Positions 8,057 to 17,546 of a stretch of DNA of 64,000 nucleotides are shown in pieces. Every line of letters starts with the position of its first letter. The stretch's first letter is position 1. The stretch spans positions 2,852,001-2,916,000 of the forward strand of contig NZ_RBHX01000001.1 of NCBI RefSeq assembly GCF_003626735.1, read 5' to 3'. This DNA comes from Microbacterium sp. CGR2 (GTDB lineage Bacteria; Actinomycetota; Actinomycetes; Actinomycetales; Microbacteriaceae). Under the pieces are notes generated by a model. It worked only from the letters and a program-made list of their open reading frames with translations, made no database searches and was not told where the DNA came from. The position numbers and the translations under genes were made by a program.

Positions 8057-8137
8057 CCTCGCTCGGGGGCACGATGCGCCCGTGCACGTTTCCACTCGAC
8101 TTGCCGCAACGACGGCTTGTGGCGGCCGACCACGGCG

Positions 8138-8542
8138 TTAGACGAGTTCGCTGACCAGCTGCTCGATTCGCGCCTTGATGTCGTCACGGATGGGACGCAC
8201 AGCGTCGATCCCCTGGCCGGCCGGGTCATCGAGCTTCCAGTCCTCGTAGCGCTTGCCTGGGAAGAACGGGCAGGCATCGCCGCATCCCATCGTGATGACG
8301 ACGTCCGATGCCTGCACGGCCTCGGTCGTCAGGATCTTGGGCTGTTCTGCTGTGATGTCGATCCCGAGCTCATTCATCGCCTCGACGGCAGTCGGGTTGA
8401 TCTGGTCGGCCGGCATGGAGCCGGCGGAGCGGACTTCGATGCGGTCTCCGGCGATGTCGCGAAGGAATCCGGCGGCCATCTGCGAGCGGCCAGCGTTGTG
8501 CACGCAGACGAAAAGGACGGAGGGCTTGGTGGTTTCAGTCAT
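8138..8542 (-). CDS. arsC: Arsenate reductase (LMW phosphatase type)
   Basis: A 134-residue cytoplasmic enzyme of the low-molecular-weight tyrosine phosphatase fold. The active-site loop CVHNAGRSQ (CxxNxxRS) binds arsenate, and the family stretch ITMGCGDACPFFPG with a downstream DDP is present. In actinobacteria such proteins usually reduce arsenate to arsenite with mycothiol and mycoredoxin. It is the last gene of the minus-strand unit trxB - acr3 - arsR/arsC - arsC, 26 bp after the fusion gene. Confidence 0.92.
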   Translation of the reverse strand: MTETTKPSVLFVCVHNAGRSQMAAGFLRDIAGDRIEVRSAGSMPADQINPTAVEAMNELGIDITAEQPKILTTEAVQASDVVITMGCGDACPFFPGKRYEDWKLDDPAGQGIDAVRPIRDDIKARIEQLVSELV

Positions 8543-8568
8543 AGTTGCTCCTGGTGGGCGGATGTGGG

Positions 8569-9561
8569 TCAGGGAAGAAGGTCGTCGACAAGCACGTTCA
8601 CACGTGCGGCGATGTCGTCGCGGATGGCTTCGACGCCTTCGCGTGAAGCTAGAGCGGGGTCACCGACACTCCAGTCGTCGTAACGCACGCCCGGGATGAT
8701 GGGGCAGACATCACCGCAGCCCATCGTGATGACGACATCTGCCGCGCGGACGGCGTCGTCGGTGAGAGGTTTCGGGAAGCGCTCTGCGGCTGCGTCGCCT
8801 TCGATCTCGGCAAGCACGGAGCGGACGTGTGGGTGAATGACATCGGCGGGGCTGGACCCTGCCGAGCGGGCGACGACTCGGCCGCCAGCGAGCTTGTTGA
8901 CGAGGGCAGCGGCAAGCTGCGAGCGACCGGCGTTGGCGACACAGACGAAGAGCACTTGGGGTACTGACGTGTCACGATCACGGGTCAGGTCGGCGAGGCG
9001 CTGACGGGCGAAGCGCTCGGTGAGTGGGATGAGCGCAGAAGTCACACGGGCGGTCCGCGCGAGCGCTGTGTAGGACTCGCGGACAACCGTGAGCACGACC
9101 TTGGGATCAAGTTCGGGAACCTCCGCAGCGAGCTCGTCCGCTAGATGCGTCACGCGCGCATCGAAGTCGGGACGGCGCCCGTCGTCGACGGTGACTTCAC
9201 TCCACGGCGCGACGGTCGCGGGGGCGAATGAGTCAAGCAGTGCGGTCACGGCCCGGCGCCGGTTCGGGTTCACCCGGTACCAGACCCAAGTTCCACGCCG
9301 CTCGGAGGTGAGGACTTCGACATCCTTCAGGACCTTGAGGTGGTGGGACACCGTGGGCTGCGAGACGTCGGCCAGCTCGGCGAGATCGCACACGCACGAC
9401 TCTCCGCGGGGGTCGGACGCGATGGCTGACAGCATGCGCAGCCGAAGCGGATCCGACAGCGCCTTCAGCGTGGCCGCCACGGACGAGGCGGCTTCCGCTC
9501 CGATGGCGTGGGTTGCGACGGGATTGCAGGTGACGCCCGAGGAGGTGAGGACGGCGTTCAT
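8569..9561 (-). CDS. ArsR repressor fused to ArsC arsenate reductase
   Basis: A 330-residue fusion. Residues 25-115 are an ArsR winged helix with the arsenite-sensing motif CVCDL and recognition helix SQPTVSHHLKVLKD. Residues 120-200 form a predicted helical bundle. Residues 205-330 are an LMW-phosphatase ArsC with CVANAGRSQ and ITMGCGDVCPIIPG. One chain can therefore sense arsenite and reduce arsenate. It lies 2 bp after acr3, with an AAAGGA site before its ATG inside the acr3 end region. ArsR-ArsC fusions are known in actinobacteria; coupling of the two activities is inferred. Confidence 0.9.
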   Translation of the reverse strand: MNAVLTSSGVTCNPVATHAIGAEAASSVAATLKALSDPLRLRMLSAIASDPRGESCVCDLAELADVSQPTVSHHLKVLKDVEVLTSERRGTWVWYRVNPNRRRAVTALLDSFAPATVAPWSEVTVDDGRRPDFDARVTHLADELAAEVPELDPKVVLTVVRESYTALARTARVTSALIPLTERFARQRLADLTRDRDTSVPQVLFVCVANAGRSQLAAALVNKLAGGRVVARSAGSSPADVIHPHVRSVLAEIEGDAAAERFPKPLTDDAVRAADVVITMGCGDVCPIIPGVRYDDWSVGDPALASREGVEAIRDDIAARVNVLVDDLLP

Positions 9562-9563
9562 GT

Positions 9564-10655
9564 CTATATCCTTTCAGCGGTGAATGGATCGGTGTGGAAC
9601 CAGCGTCGGGCCGCCCAGAGCGAAACGTAGACGAGTCCGACGAGAACAGGGACCTCGATGAGCGGGCCGACGACCCCGGCGAGGGCCTGACCTGATGTCG
9701 CTCCGAAGGTGCCGATTGCGACGGCGATGGCGAGCTCAAAGTTGTTGCCGGCGGCGGTGAAAGCCAGCGTTGACGAGCGCGCGTAACCGAGCCCGAGCGC
9801 CTTCCCGGTGAAGAGCCCCACGAACCACATAACGGCGAAGTACACCAGCAGCGGAAGCGCGATCCGCGCGACGTCCCACGGGTTCGAGGTGACCTGCTCA
9901 CCCTGCAGGGCGAAGAGAAGCACGATGGTGAGCAGCAGCCCGTAGAGGGCCCACGGACCAATCTTCGGCAGGAAGCGGTCCTCGTACCAGTCGCGTCCCT
10001 TGGTGCGTTCGCCGATGAAACGCGAGGCGAAGCCGGCAAGAAGCGGGATGCCGAGGAAGATCAGGACATTCAGCGCGATCTGCCCGACGGAGATCTCGAG
10101 GCCTTGGGAGTCAAGACCGAGCCATCCGGGGAGGATCGTGAGGTAGAACCAGCCGAGAAGCGAGAATGCGAAGACCTGGAAGACGGAGTTGATGGCAACA
10201 AGCACGGCCGCCGCTTCGCGGTCTCCACAGGCGAGATCGTTCCAGATGACGACCATGGCGATGCAGCGGGCGAGGCCGACGATGATGAGCCCGGTGCGGT
10301 ACTCGGGAAGATCGGGCAGGAACGTCCACGCGAGAACGAACATCAGCGCGGGGCCGACGAGCCAGTTCAGCACCAGCGAGGAGACCAGGAGTTTTTTGTC
10401 ACCCGTGACGGCCGCGACCTTGTCGTAGCGAACCTTCGCAAGAACCGGGTACATCATCACAAGCAGGCCGAGGGCGATGGGGACGGAGATCCCGCCGACC
10501 TCTAGGCGGGCGAGAAGGTCGGAGACGCCAGGGATGAAGCGGCCGATGACGATGCCGCCGACCATAGCGAGGCCGATCCAGAGCGGCAGCCATCGGTCGA
10601 GGGTTGACAGCCGGCGCGTTGCTGGCGCGTTGACGGGTGCGGTTGTGGTGCTCAT
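9564..10655 (-). CDS. acr3: ACR3-family arsenite efflux transporter
   Basis: A 363-residue integral membrane protein with about ten segments. The conserved ACR3 cysteine region [19 protein letters not shown] is present, as are the family helices that follow. It exports arsenite using the proton gradient. It overlaps the trxB stop by 4 bp (ATGA) and is followed at once by the ArsR-ArsC fusion, so all are co-transcribed. Confidence 0.93.
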   Translation of the reverse strand: MSTTTAPVNAPATRRLSTLDRWLPLWIGLAMVGGIVIGRFIPGVSDLLARLEVGGISVPIALGLLVMMYPVLAKVRYDKVAAVTGDKKLLVSSLVLNWLVGPALMFVLAWTFLPDLPEYRTGLIIVGLARCIAMVVIWNDLACGDREAAAVLVAINSVFQVFAFSLLGWFYLTILPGWLGLDSQGLEISVGQIALNVLIFLGIPLLAGFASRFIGERTKGRDWYEDRFLPKIGPWALYGLLLTIVLLFALQGEQVTSNPWDVARIALPLLVYFAVMWFVGLFTGKALGLGYARSSTLAFTAAGNNFELAIAVAIGTFGATSGQALAGVVGPLIEVPVLVGLVYVSLWAARRWFHTDPFTAERI

Positions 10656-11629
10656 GCGAAGACTTCCTCGGTCATGGTCGGGATGCTTGCAGTCTCATCG
10701 AGTCCGGCAAGGTAGTGCTGGGCGTCCTGGGCGGCGCCGCAGCCGGTGCCTGCGGCGGTGATGGCCTGGCGGTAGGTGTGGTCGACGAGGTCGCCCGCGG
10801 CGAAGACTCCCGCCAGATTCGTGCGCGTGGACGGGTGGTCGACGAGGACATAGCCGTCAGCATCCGTGTCGACGATGCCCGTGACGAGTTCGGAGCGCGG
10901 ATCGTGGCCGATGGCGACGAACACTCCTGTCGCGGGTAGCTCGCGCTTAAGCCCGGTTACGGTGTTGCGCAGCGTGACGGCCTCGACCTTCTCAGCGCCG
11001 ACGAGGCCTGCGACCTCGCTGTTCCAGGCGACCTCGATCTTCGGGTGGTCGAGCACGCGCTGCGCCATGATCTTCGAGGCGCGGAACTCGCCGCGGCGGT
11101 GCACGACGGTGACCTTCGACGCGAAGCGGGTGAGGAATAGCGCTTCCTCCATCGCGGAGTCTCCCCCGCCGACGACGACGATCTCCTGCTCGTGGAAGAA
11201 GAATCCGTCACATGTGGCGCACCACGAGACACCTCGCCCGGTCAGGCGCTCCTCGTCGGCGATGCCGAGCTTGCGGTAGGCGGAGCCCATCGTGAGGATG
11301 ACAGCGTTGGAACGGAAAGTCTCTCCGGCGCCGGTCTCGATGATCTTGACGGGCCCGTCGAGGTCGACGCTCACCGCGTCATCGAGAAGGATGCGGGCGC
11401 CGAAGCGCTCGGCCTGCGCGCGCATCGACTCCATGAGTTCAGGCCCCTGAACGCCGTCGACGAAACCGGGAAAGTTTTCGACCTCGGTTGTCGTCATCAA
11501 CGCGCCGCCGGCGGTCACGGACCCGGCGAGGACGATGGGCGCGAGGCCCGCACGAGCGGCATAGACGGCGGCGGTGTACCCCGCAGGGCCGGATCCGACG
11601 ATGACCAGCTCAACCTCTTGAATCGACAT
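10652..11629 (-). CDS. trxB: Thioredoxin reductase-like protein of ars operon
   Basis: A 325-residue FAD/NADPH oxidoreductase with an N-terminal FAD loop ([18 protein letters not shown]), redox-active CATC ([10 protein letters not shown]), NADPH loop [10 protein letters not shown] and C-terminal [10 protein letters not shown]. It passes NADPH electrons to thioredoxin-type partners. First gene of the acr3 operon, it is probably a dedicated copy for arsenate reduction or redox support (sometimes called ArsT). A candidate dyad operator overlaps its start codon. Confidence 0.92.
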   Translation of the reverse strand: MSIQEVELVIVGSGPAGYTAAVYAARAGLAPIVLAGSVTAGGALMTTTEVENFPGFVDGVQGPELMESMRAQAERFGARILLDDAVSVDLDGPVKIIETGAGETFRSNAVILTMGSAYRKLGIADEERLTGRGVSWCATCDGFFFHEQEIVVVGGGDSAMEEALFLTRFASKVTVVHRRGEFRASKIMAQRVLDHPKIEVAWNSEVAGLVGAEKVEAVTLRNTVTGLKRELPATGVFVAIGHDPRSELVTGIVDTDADGYVLVDHPSTRTNLAGVFAAGDLVDHTYRQAITAAGTGCGAAQDAQHYLAGLDETASIPTMTEEVFA

Positions 11630-11637
11630 GTGTCTAT
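11622..11637. promoter_or_regulatory. Candidate ArsR operator at trxB start
   Basis: ATCGA-N6-TCTAT differs in one base from the two perfect ATAGA-N6-TCTAT dyads of the pstS/oxidoreductase promoter and has the same spacing. It overlaps the trxB start codon, where bound repressor could block the transcript. Confidence 0.5.
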
Positions 11638-11653
11638 ATTGACATCCATCGAT

Positions 11654-11659
11654 ATTTTA
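11654..11659 (-). promoter_or_regulatory. Candidate -10 box of trxB-acr3 operon
   Basis: TAAAAT on the minus strand, 25 nt before the trxB ATG, with the dyad operator just downstream. The -35 region is poor. Position supports a separate promoter for trxB rather than readthrough from arsC. Confidence 0.4.
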
Positions 11660-11696
11660 GGCAACTCCTGATGCTGCCACTCAGGTGCGCGTCGGT

Positions 11697-11718
11697 CGGA
11701 ACCTTCCTTCGGGTTCCG
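11697..11718 (-). terminator. Hairpin after second arsC
   Basis: CGGAACC and GGTTCCG form a perfect 7-bp stem with an 8-nt loop, 15 nt after the arsC stop on the minus strand. No T run follows. It could end the oxidoreductase-arsC transcript or act as an attenuator before trxB. Confidence 0.4.
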
Positions 11719-11733
11719 GCTTCCCGGGGTGGA

Positions 11734-12138
11734 TCAGCGATTGAGCAAGGTCGCTCTGATCTCCGCGGCGACCGCTTCGCGGAGAGGTCGCACAGCCTCG
11801 GCATCCCACGATTCGGGGTTCGGGAACGACCACTGCAGAACCTCGCCGCGGGGCTCGCTCGGCAGCGTCAGTCCGGGCTTCATCAGCACGACCACGTCGG
11901 CATCATCCAGATCCTGCTCGGTCACCGCACGGGGCATGCGCCCAGAGATGTCGATGCCCAACTCCGCGACGGTGGCGGCAACGGCCGGGTTCACTTCGTC
12001 CGCGGGAGACAAGCCCGCCGAGGTGGCGTTGAAGCGGTCTCCGGCGAGGTGCTCGAGGAGCGCAGCACCGAGTTGGGAGCGACCTGCATTGTGCTGACAG
12101 ATGAACAGGACGGTAGGCGTGGAGGTCATGGTCTTCAT
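11734..12138 (-). CDS. Divergent ArsC-like reductase or phosphatase
   Basis: A 134-residue LMW-phosphatase-fold protein with an intact loop CQHNAGRSQ. It lacks the TMGCGDxCP stretch of the other three ArsC domains in this window and has VVLMKPGLTLPSEPR there, so partner thiol or substrate may differ. An internal ATG four codons in (MTSTPT) is an alternative start. It follows the FAD oxidoreductase by 29 bp and probably shares its transcript. Confidence 0.85.
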   Translation of the reverse strand: MKTMTSTPTVLFICQHNAGRSQLGAALLEHLAGDRFNATSAGLSPADEVNPAVAATVAELGIDISGRMPRAVTEQDLDDADVVVLMKPGLTLPSEPRGEVLQWSFPNPESWDAEAVRPLREAVAAEIRATLLNR

Positions 12139-12167
12139 TCTTTCTCGGAGAGGCCTTGCGAGGTCGC

Positions 12168-13553
12168 TCAGCGCGCGGGCAGAAGCGATTGAGCGTCACG
12201 GCTCCACGCCTGGGTCGCCATCTGCACAGCGTCCCACGGCGAGCCGAGCGGCGGGGTGTACGACAGGTCGAGGTCGCTGATTCCCTCGACGGTCATGCCG
12301 TGGTGCAGGGCGGTGGCGAATGTATCGACCCGTTTAGAGATCTCTGCCCCGCGGGTGCCAACGAGCTGTGCGCCGAGCAGCAGGCCACTGCCCATTTCTC
12401 CGGTGACGCGGATGCTGATGGGCGTGGCTCCCGGGTAGTACCTCTTGTGGTCGTCGGCGACCGCGGTGTGGCTGTGCGGCGAGTGTCCAGCAGCCGCGGC
12501 TTCGTGGTCGCGCAGGCCGGTGCGCGCAGCCACGAGGTCGAACACCTTCACGACCTGGGTTCCGAGGCTTCCGGCGAACCGGGCGTTTCCTCCGACCGCG
12601 TTCTCTCCCGCGACTCGTCCCTGCTTGTGCGCCGTGGTGCCCAGCGGAAGGTACGTCACTCCGAGCTGGCGGTGGTGGGTGACCACTCCATCCCCGGCAG
12701 CCCAGACGTGCGGCAGCCCCGTGCGCATCTGCTCATCGACGACGACCGCACCGCCCGCACCCGTCTCTGCGTCGGCCGCCGTCAAGAGATTCGTGTTCGG
12801 GCGCACCCCGACGACGACCAGGACCACGTCGGCGCTGCGAGCGAAGACTTCCCCGTCGCGCGTGCCGGTGACGGTGGGGCGGCCGGCGTCGAGTGCGATG
12901 CTTTCCACGCGGGTGCGGGTGAGCACGTCGACACCGTGTCGACTGAGTTCTTCGTGGACGAGACCGCCGAGTTCCGGGTCGAGGGTCGAGAGCACTTCTT
13001 CGCCGCGTTGCAGCTGCGTGACGTGGAGCCCGCGGACCGTCAGCGCCTCGGCCATCTCGAGGCCGACGTATCCGGCCCCGACGATGATCGCCGTCTGCGG
13101 GTGGTGTTCGTCGAGGTAGCGTTCGAGGGCGAAGGTGTCGCCCATCGAGTGGAGCATGTGCACGCCGTCGGCGGGTCCGAGCAGGTCGAGACCGTCGATT
13201 CCCGCGGCGGAGGGAGATGCGCCGGTGCCGACCATGAGCTCGTCGTAGGAGATGGTGGACTCGACGCCGTCGACATCGCGAACGGTGAGCGCACGGGCAT
13301 CGACGTCGATGCTCGTGGCCAGGGTGTTCAGACGCAGCCGCATTCCGGTCGCTTCGAGGTCTGCGTGCGTGCGGTGCGCGAGCGACTGCCAGGGCTGCAC
13401 CTCGCGAGAGAAGTAGTACGGGATGCCGCAGATAGAGAAGTTCGGGTACGCGTCGGCGACGACGACGGTGACATCGACGGAGGGGTCGAGTTCACGCGCG
13501 CGGAGGGCCGTGGATATCCCGGCGTCACTTCCGCCGATGACTACAAGGTGCAT
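12168..13553 (-). CDS. FAD-dependent pyridine nucleotide-disulfide oxidoreductase
   Basis: A 461-residue protein of the CoA-disulfide reductase/NADH oxidase type. An N-terminal FAD loop (VIGGSDAGISTALRA) is followed by a single redox cysteine in FSICGIPYYFS near residue 43, a central NAD loop (IIVGAGYVGLEMAEAL), an FAD motif (HVWAAGDGV) and a C-terminal dimerisation domain. It likely reduces a low-molecular-weight disulfide or related compound. Beside arsC it may supply reducing power. It is divergent from pstS across a spacer carrying two dyads. Confidence 0.85.
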   Translation of the reverse strand: MHLVVIGGSDAGISTALRARELDPSVDVTVVVADAYPNFSICGIPYYFSREVQPWQSLAHRTHADLEATGMRLRLNTLATSIDVDARALTVRDVDGVESTISYDELMVGTGASPSAAGIDGLDLLGPADGVHMLHSMGDTFALERYLDEHHPQTAIIVGAGYVGLEMAEALTVRGLHVTQLQRGEEVLSTLDPELGGLVHEELSRHGVDVLTRTRVESIALDAGRPTVTGTRDGEVFARSADVVLVVVGVRPNTNLLTAADAETGAGGAVVVDEQMRTGLPHVWAAGDGVVTHHRQLGVTYLPLGTTAHKQGRVAGENAVGGNARFAGSLGTQVVKVFDLVAARTGLRDHEAAAAGHSPHSHTAVADDHKRYYPGATPISIRVTGEMGSGLLLGAQLVGTRGAEISKRVDTFATALHHGMTVEGISDLDLSYTPPLGSPWDAVQMATQAWSRDAQSLLPAR

Positions 13554-13700
13554 GCAGGCCTTTCAGAGCCGTGAGTCCGGTGTCGACGCCGGAAGGGAAC
13601 GAGGCGAGGCCCCGTCACTCATCCTGACCCAGATCGTCGAGAGGGTCCGTCGCTTTAGGTGCACCCGCAACGAACTCTTCGGCGGTCGTTCACCTTGCGT

Positions 13701-13723
13701 TCATATAGATGACCTTCTATGAC
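13701..13723 (+). promoter_or_regulatory. Operator dyad 1 inside pst promoter
   Basis: A perfect ATAGA-N6-TCTAT dyad occupies 13705-13720, inside the wider TCATA..TATGA symmetry. A plus-strand promoter fits around it: TTGCGT at 13695-13700, a 17-bp spacer, then TATGAC at 13718-13723. A protein bound here would block it. On the other strand a TATATG box overlaps the same bases and could serve the oxidoreductase gene. Confidence 0.55.
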
Positions 13724-13731
13724 TAAGTCAG

Positions 13732-13747
13732 ATAGACCAGCATCTAT
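13732..13747. promoter_or_regulatory. Operator dyad 2 of ars/pst divergent region
   Basis: A second perfect ATAGA-N6-TCTAT dyad, identical in arms and spacing to the one centred 27 bp away. Paired identical dyads between divergent ars and pst genes suggest joint control by one ArsR-type protein of the island. Confidence 0.55.
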
Positions 13748-13788
13748 TCGAGGCGGTGTATCGACTGCCTCGACTCCACGACCCTGAG

Positions 13789-14766
13789 ATGAAAGTAGCA
13801 ATCGTGCGAAAGACCACAGCAAAGATCTTCGCTTCAACCGCATTGATCCTCGTCGGTGCATTCACCCTGAGCGCCTGCGGCGGCCAGGCGAGCGGCGGCG
13901 AGTCCTCCGGCTCCGGCGATGGCGGCGGCATGAGCGGTTCGGTAAACACCGACGGCTCCTCGACGGTTGCCCCGCTCACGGAGGCAGCAGCCGACCTGTT
14001 CCGCGACGAAGAAGCGGGCGTCAACGTCTCCGTCGCAACATCCGGCACCGGCGGAGGCTTCAAGGTCTTCTGCGCGGGCGAAACCGACATCTCCAACGCC
14101 TCGCGCGCCATCAAGGACGAGGAGATCGCCGAGTGCGACTCTGCCGGCATCGAGTACACGGAGATCATCGCGGCCAACGACGGTCTGTCCGTCGTCGTCA
14201 ACCCCGAGAACGACTGGGCCGAGGACCTCTCGGTCGAGCAGCTCAACATGATCTGGAGCCCCGAGGCTGAGGGGGAGATCACCAACTGGAACCAGGTCGA
14301 CCCGAGCTTCCCCGACCAGGCAATCACGCTTTTCGGTGCCGGCACCGACTCGGGCACCTTCGACTACTTCACCGACGCCATCAACGGTGAAGAGGGCGCG
14401 ATCCGCACGGACTACAGCCCGTCCGAGGATGACAACATCACCATCCAGGGTGTCGCCGGCGATGTCGGGGCCATCGGCTTCCTTGGCCTCAGCTACGTCG
14501 AGGAGAACGAGGGCGTCATCAAGGCTGTCGCGGTCGACGGCGTGATGCCGAGCACCGAGACCGTGCAGGACGGCACGTACACCCCGCTCGGCCGCCCCCT
14601 GTTCGTCTACGTCAACAACGCCTCGTACACGGACAAGCCTCAGGTGAAGTCGTTCATCGACTTCTACGTGGAGAACTCTCTCGACATCGCGGAGCGCGCC
14701 CTGTTCGTGCCGCTCACCGAGGATCAGGTCACCACCGCCGCGGACGAGCTCGCGTCGCTCGGCTGA
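13789..14766 (+). CDS. pstS: Phosphate ABC transporter substrate-binding lipoprotein
   Basis: A 325-residue secreted lipoprotein: basic n-region, hydrophobic core and lipobox FTLSAC (Cys30), a Gly/Ser-rich linker, then the PstS fold with phosphate-binding stretches DGSSTVAPL, ATSGTGGGF, DISNASR and GAGTDSGTFDYF. It captures phosphate outside the membrane for PstCAB. The start is uncertain: a GTG at 13804 gives an equally good signal peptide, and a GTG at 13756 is less likely. First gene of pstSCAB. Confidence 0.92.
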   Translation: MKVAIVRKTTAKIFASTALILVGAFTLSACGGQASGGESSGSGDGGGMSGSVNTDGSSTVAPLTEAAADLFRDEEAGVNVSVATSGTGGGFKVFCAGETDISNASRAIKDEEIAECDSAGIEYTEIIAANDGLSVVVNPENDWAEDLSVEQLNMIWSPEAEGEITNWNQVDPSFPDQAITLFGAGTDSGTFDYFTDAINGEEGAIRTDYSPSEDDNITIQGVAGDVGAIGFLGLSYVEENEGVIKAVAVDGVMPSTETVQDGTYTPLGRPLFVYVNNASYTDKPQVKSFIDFYVENSLDIAERALFVPLTEDQVTTAADELASLG

Positions 14767-14792
14767 ACACGCTCGACTAAAGAAAGCAGCTC

Positions 14793-15749
14793 ATGACCAC
14801 CGTCGCTGAGCGGCAAGGGGGCCCGGCTACCGGCCGGGCCCCCTCCCCCTCCTCATCCTTCGCGGGACGCCGTCGACCTGGCGAGTTCCTCATCAAGCTC
14901 GGCCTACGGCTGGCAGCAGCGATCACGGTGATCACGACCGTGGGCATCGTCATCGCCCTCCTGGTCCCGTCGCTGAGCTTCTTCGCCGAAGTCTCACCGT
15001 TCGAGTTCCTCTTCGGCACGCGTTGGGCTCCTCGGTTCGCTGACGCCTCATTCGGTGTCCTCCCCCTGGTTACCGCAACGCTGTGGACCACGGTCATCGC
15101 ACTGCTCGTTGCTGTTCCTTTCGGCCTCGGCGCTGCCATCCTTCTGGCGGAATATGCGAAGCCGCGGGTCCGCAAGGTACTGAAGCCGCTGCTCGAGATC
15201 CTCGCGGGTATCCCGACCGTGGTTTACGGGTTCTTCGCACTCCAGTTCGTGCAGGGCACGGTCCTGCGCGACTGGCTCCAGCTCCCCACCGGTGCATTCA
15301 GCGTGCTTGCGGCGGGCCTCGTCATGGGGGTCATGATTATCCCGACAATCGCCTCGATTGCTGAGGATGCCATGTCCGCCGTTCCGGGCGCTCTGCGCCA
15401 GGGAAGTGCTGCTCTTGGCGCCAACCGGATGCAGACCACTCTCCGAGTCGTCTTTCCGGCCGCGCTGTCCGGCATCGTCGCCGCCGTGGTTCTCGGAATC
15501 TCACGAGCTGTCGGCGAAACGATGATTGTCGCAATCGCGGCGGGAAGTCAGGCGCAGCTCGTGAGCAACCCACTGGAACAGGGACAAACGATGACGGGAT
15601 TCATCGCAAACGCTGCGCTCGGCGACTCGCGGGTCGGAAGCCTCGAGTACAACACCCTCTTCGCTGTCGGACTTTTGCTGTTCCTCATCACGCTGCTCAT
15701 CAACTTCATCAGCATTCGCTTCGTCCGCCGATTCCGTGAGGCCTACTGA
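14793..15749 (+). CDS. pstC: Phosphate ABC transporter permease PstC
   Basis: A 318-residue inner membrane permease with six segments and the coupling loop for the ATPase (ALGANRMQTTLRVVFPAAL). With PstA it forms the phosphate channel. It starts 26 bp after pstS and its stop shares a base with the pstA start (TGATG). Confidence 0.93.
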   Translation: MTTVAERQGGPATGRAPSPSSSFAGRRRPGEFLIKLGLRLAAAITVITTVGIVIALLVPSLSFFAEVSPFEFLFGTRWAPRFADASFGVLPLVTATLWTTVIALLVAVPFGLGAAILLAEYAKPRVRKVLKPLLEILAGIPTVVYGFFALQFVQGTVLRDWLQLPTGAFSVLAAGLVMGVMIIPTIASIAEDAMSAVPGALRQGSAALGANRMQTTLRVVFPAALSGIVAAVVLGISRAVGETMIVAIAAGSQAQLVSNPLEQGQTMTGFIANAALGDSRVGSLEYNTLFAVGLLLFLITLLINFISIRFVRRFREAY

Positions 15750-16666
15750 TGTCCACCACCACCACACGCCCCGAAGCGCGAGAGCTTCGCATCACCAAGC
15801 CACTGGCAACTGGACGCAACGGCGAGCTCCGACCCAGCGCGCTCATCTTCCTCCTGCTGCTGTGGTTCTCTCTCTTCGTGGCCTTCGCGGTGCTCGTCAC
15901 CCTGCTCATCACGATTTTCATCACCGGACAGAACAAGCTCTCCTGGAATCTGGTGACGAACTTCCCCTCCGCCGACCCCGAAGAAGCAGGCGCACGCCCC
16001 GCGATCCTTGGCTCCGTCTGGGCAATCGGCACCACCGCGGTACTGACGCTCCCACTCGGCATCGCTGCAGCCGTGCATCTGGAAGAGTTCGCCGACCGCA
16101 AGCGCTGGTTCAACAGGTTCGTCGAGCTCAACGTGCAGAATCTCGCGGCAGTGCCGTCCATCGTCTACGGTCTGCTCGCCCTCGCCTTCCTGTCGATGCT
16201 GGGGGTGACGAACAAGAACATCGTCATCGGCGGAGCACTCGCGCTGACGCTACTGATCCTCCCGGTCATCATCATCGCCACCAGGGAAGCACTGCGTGCC
16301 GTGCCCAGCGAGATCCGCGACGGGTCGCTCGCATTGGGAGCGACCCAGTGGCAGACGACCTGGCGGCAAGTGCTTCCCGCCTCTGTTCCCGGCATCGCGA
16401 CCGGCTCCATCCTTGCTCTGTCGCGCGCCCTCGGGGAAGCGGCCCCGCTGCTCGTCCTCGGCGCGCTGGTGTACATCACGTTCGATCCGAACGGGCTACT
16501 CAGCGGGTACACCACCCTCCCCATCCAGATCTTCAACTGGACCGGGCGACCGCAGGAAGGGTTCCACGAACTCGCCGGCGCCACGAGCCTCCTGTTGCTC
16601 GCCGTGCTCATCCTGATGAACGCCCTCGCTATCTTCATCCGCAACAAGTTCCAGAAACGGTGGTAA
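15749..16666 (+). CDS. pstA: Phosphate ABC transporter permease PstA
   Basis: A 305-residue partner permease with six membrane segments and the EAA loop ([19 protein letters not shown], then [13 protein letters not shown]). The N-terminal 35 residues are cytoplasmic. Translation is coupled to pstC by a one-base overlap; pstB follows after 4 bp. Confidence 0.93.
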   Translation: MSTTTTRPEARELRITKPLATGRNGELRPSALIFLLLLWFSLFVAFAVLVTLLITIFITGQNKLSWNLVTNFPSADPEEAGARPAILGSVWAIGTTAVLTLPLGIAAAVHLEEFADRKRWFNRFVELNVQNLAAVPSIVYGLLALAFLSMLGVTNKNIVIGGALALTLLILPVIIIATREALRAVPSEIRDGSLALGATQWQTTWRQVLPASVPGIATGSILALSRALGEAAPLLVLGALVYITFDPNGLLSGYTTLPIQIFNWTGRPQEGFHELAGATSLLLLAVLILMNALAIFIRNKFQKRW

Positions 16667-16670
16667 ACCC

Positions 16671-17546
16671 ATGAGCACCTCCACGAGCACCTCTACGGGC
16701 GACGCCGCACCGGCGGCGCACACGCACTTCCATGCCGCAGAATCACGACGGGTTGCCGAAACCCCCAGCGGACTCATCCGCTGTGAAGACGTCAACGTCT
16801 ACTACGGCGACTTCCGCGCCGTCACCGGCGTGAATCTAGAGTTCGGTCGCAATGAGATCACGGCACTCATCGGTCCCTCAGGATGCGGAAAGTCCACTCT
16901 TCTGCGCTCCCTGAACCGTATGAACGACCTCGTCGACGGCGCCCGCGTCGAAGGAAACGTCATCTTCCAAGAGGAGGACATCTACGCGAAGGGCGTCGAC
17001 CCCATCGAGGTTCGACGACGCATCGGCATGGTGTTCCAGAAGCCGAACCCGTTCCCGAAATCGATCTACGACAACATCGCGTACGGCCCCCGAGTCACCG
17101 GGATGAAGGTCGACAACATGGACGACCTCGTCGAGGAGGCACTGACACGCTCAGCCCTCTGGGGAGAGGTGAAAGACAAGCTCAAGCAGTCGGCCTTCGG
17201 ACTCTCCGGTGGACAGCAGCAGCGCCTCTGCATCGCGCGCACCATTGCGGTGCAGCCCGACGTGATCCTGATGGACGAGCCGTGCTCGGCCCTCGACCCC
17301 ATCGCCACCTCGCGGATCGAAGACCTGATGCACGAGCTGCGCAAGGACTACACAATCATCATCGTCACCCACAACATGCAGCAGGCCGCACGAGTCGCCG
17401 ACCGCACGGCATTCTTCACCGCCCTCGCCGACGAGACCACGGGAGACCGCACCGGAGTCCTGGTTGAATACGACCTCACGAAGAACATCTTCGAGCAGCC
17501 GCAGGACCAGCGCACGGAGGACTACATCAGCGGACGATTCGGATGA
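16671..17546 (+). CDS. pstB: Phosphate ABC transporter ATPase PstB
   Basis: A 291-residue ATP-binding subunit: Walker [21 protein letters not shown], signature [15 protein letters not shown], Walker [14 protein letters not shown] and switch His in IVTHNMQQA. An extra 35-residue Ser/Thr/His-rich N-terminus precedes the domain. It energises PstCA and overlaps the following regulator gene by 4 bp (ATGA). Confidence 0.94.
   Translation: MSTSTSTSTGDAAPAAHTHFHAAESRRVAETPSGLIRCEDVNVYYGDFRAVTGVNLEFGRNEITALIGPSGCGKSTLLRSLNRMNDLVDGARVEGNVIFQEEDIYAKGVDPIEVRRRIGMVFQKPNPFPKSIYDNIAYGPRVTGMKVDNMDDLVEEALTRSALWGEVKDKLKQSAFGLSGGQQQRLCIARTIAVQPDVILMDEPCSALDPIATSRIEDLMHELRKDYTIIIVTHNMQQAARVADRTAFFTALADETTGDRTGVLVEYDLTKNIFEQPQDQRTEDYISGRFG

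Noticed and set aside
12156-13574. A 472-codon frame opposite the FAD oxidoreductase
   Set aside because: Low-complexity Arg/Val/Asp-rich shadow; the minus-strand gene has full flavoprotein motifs.
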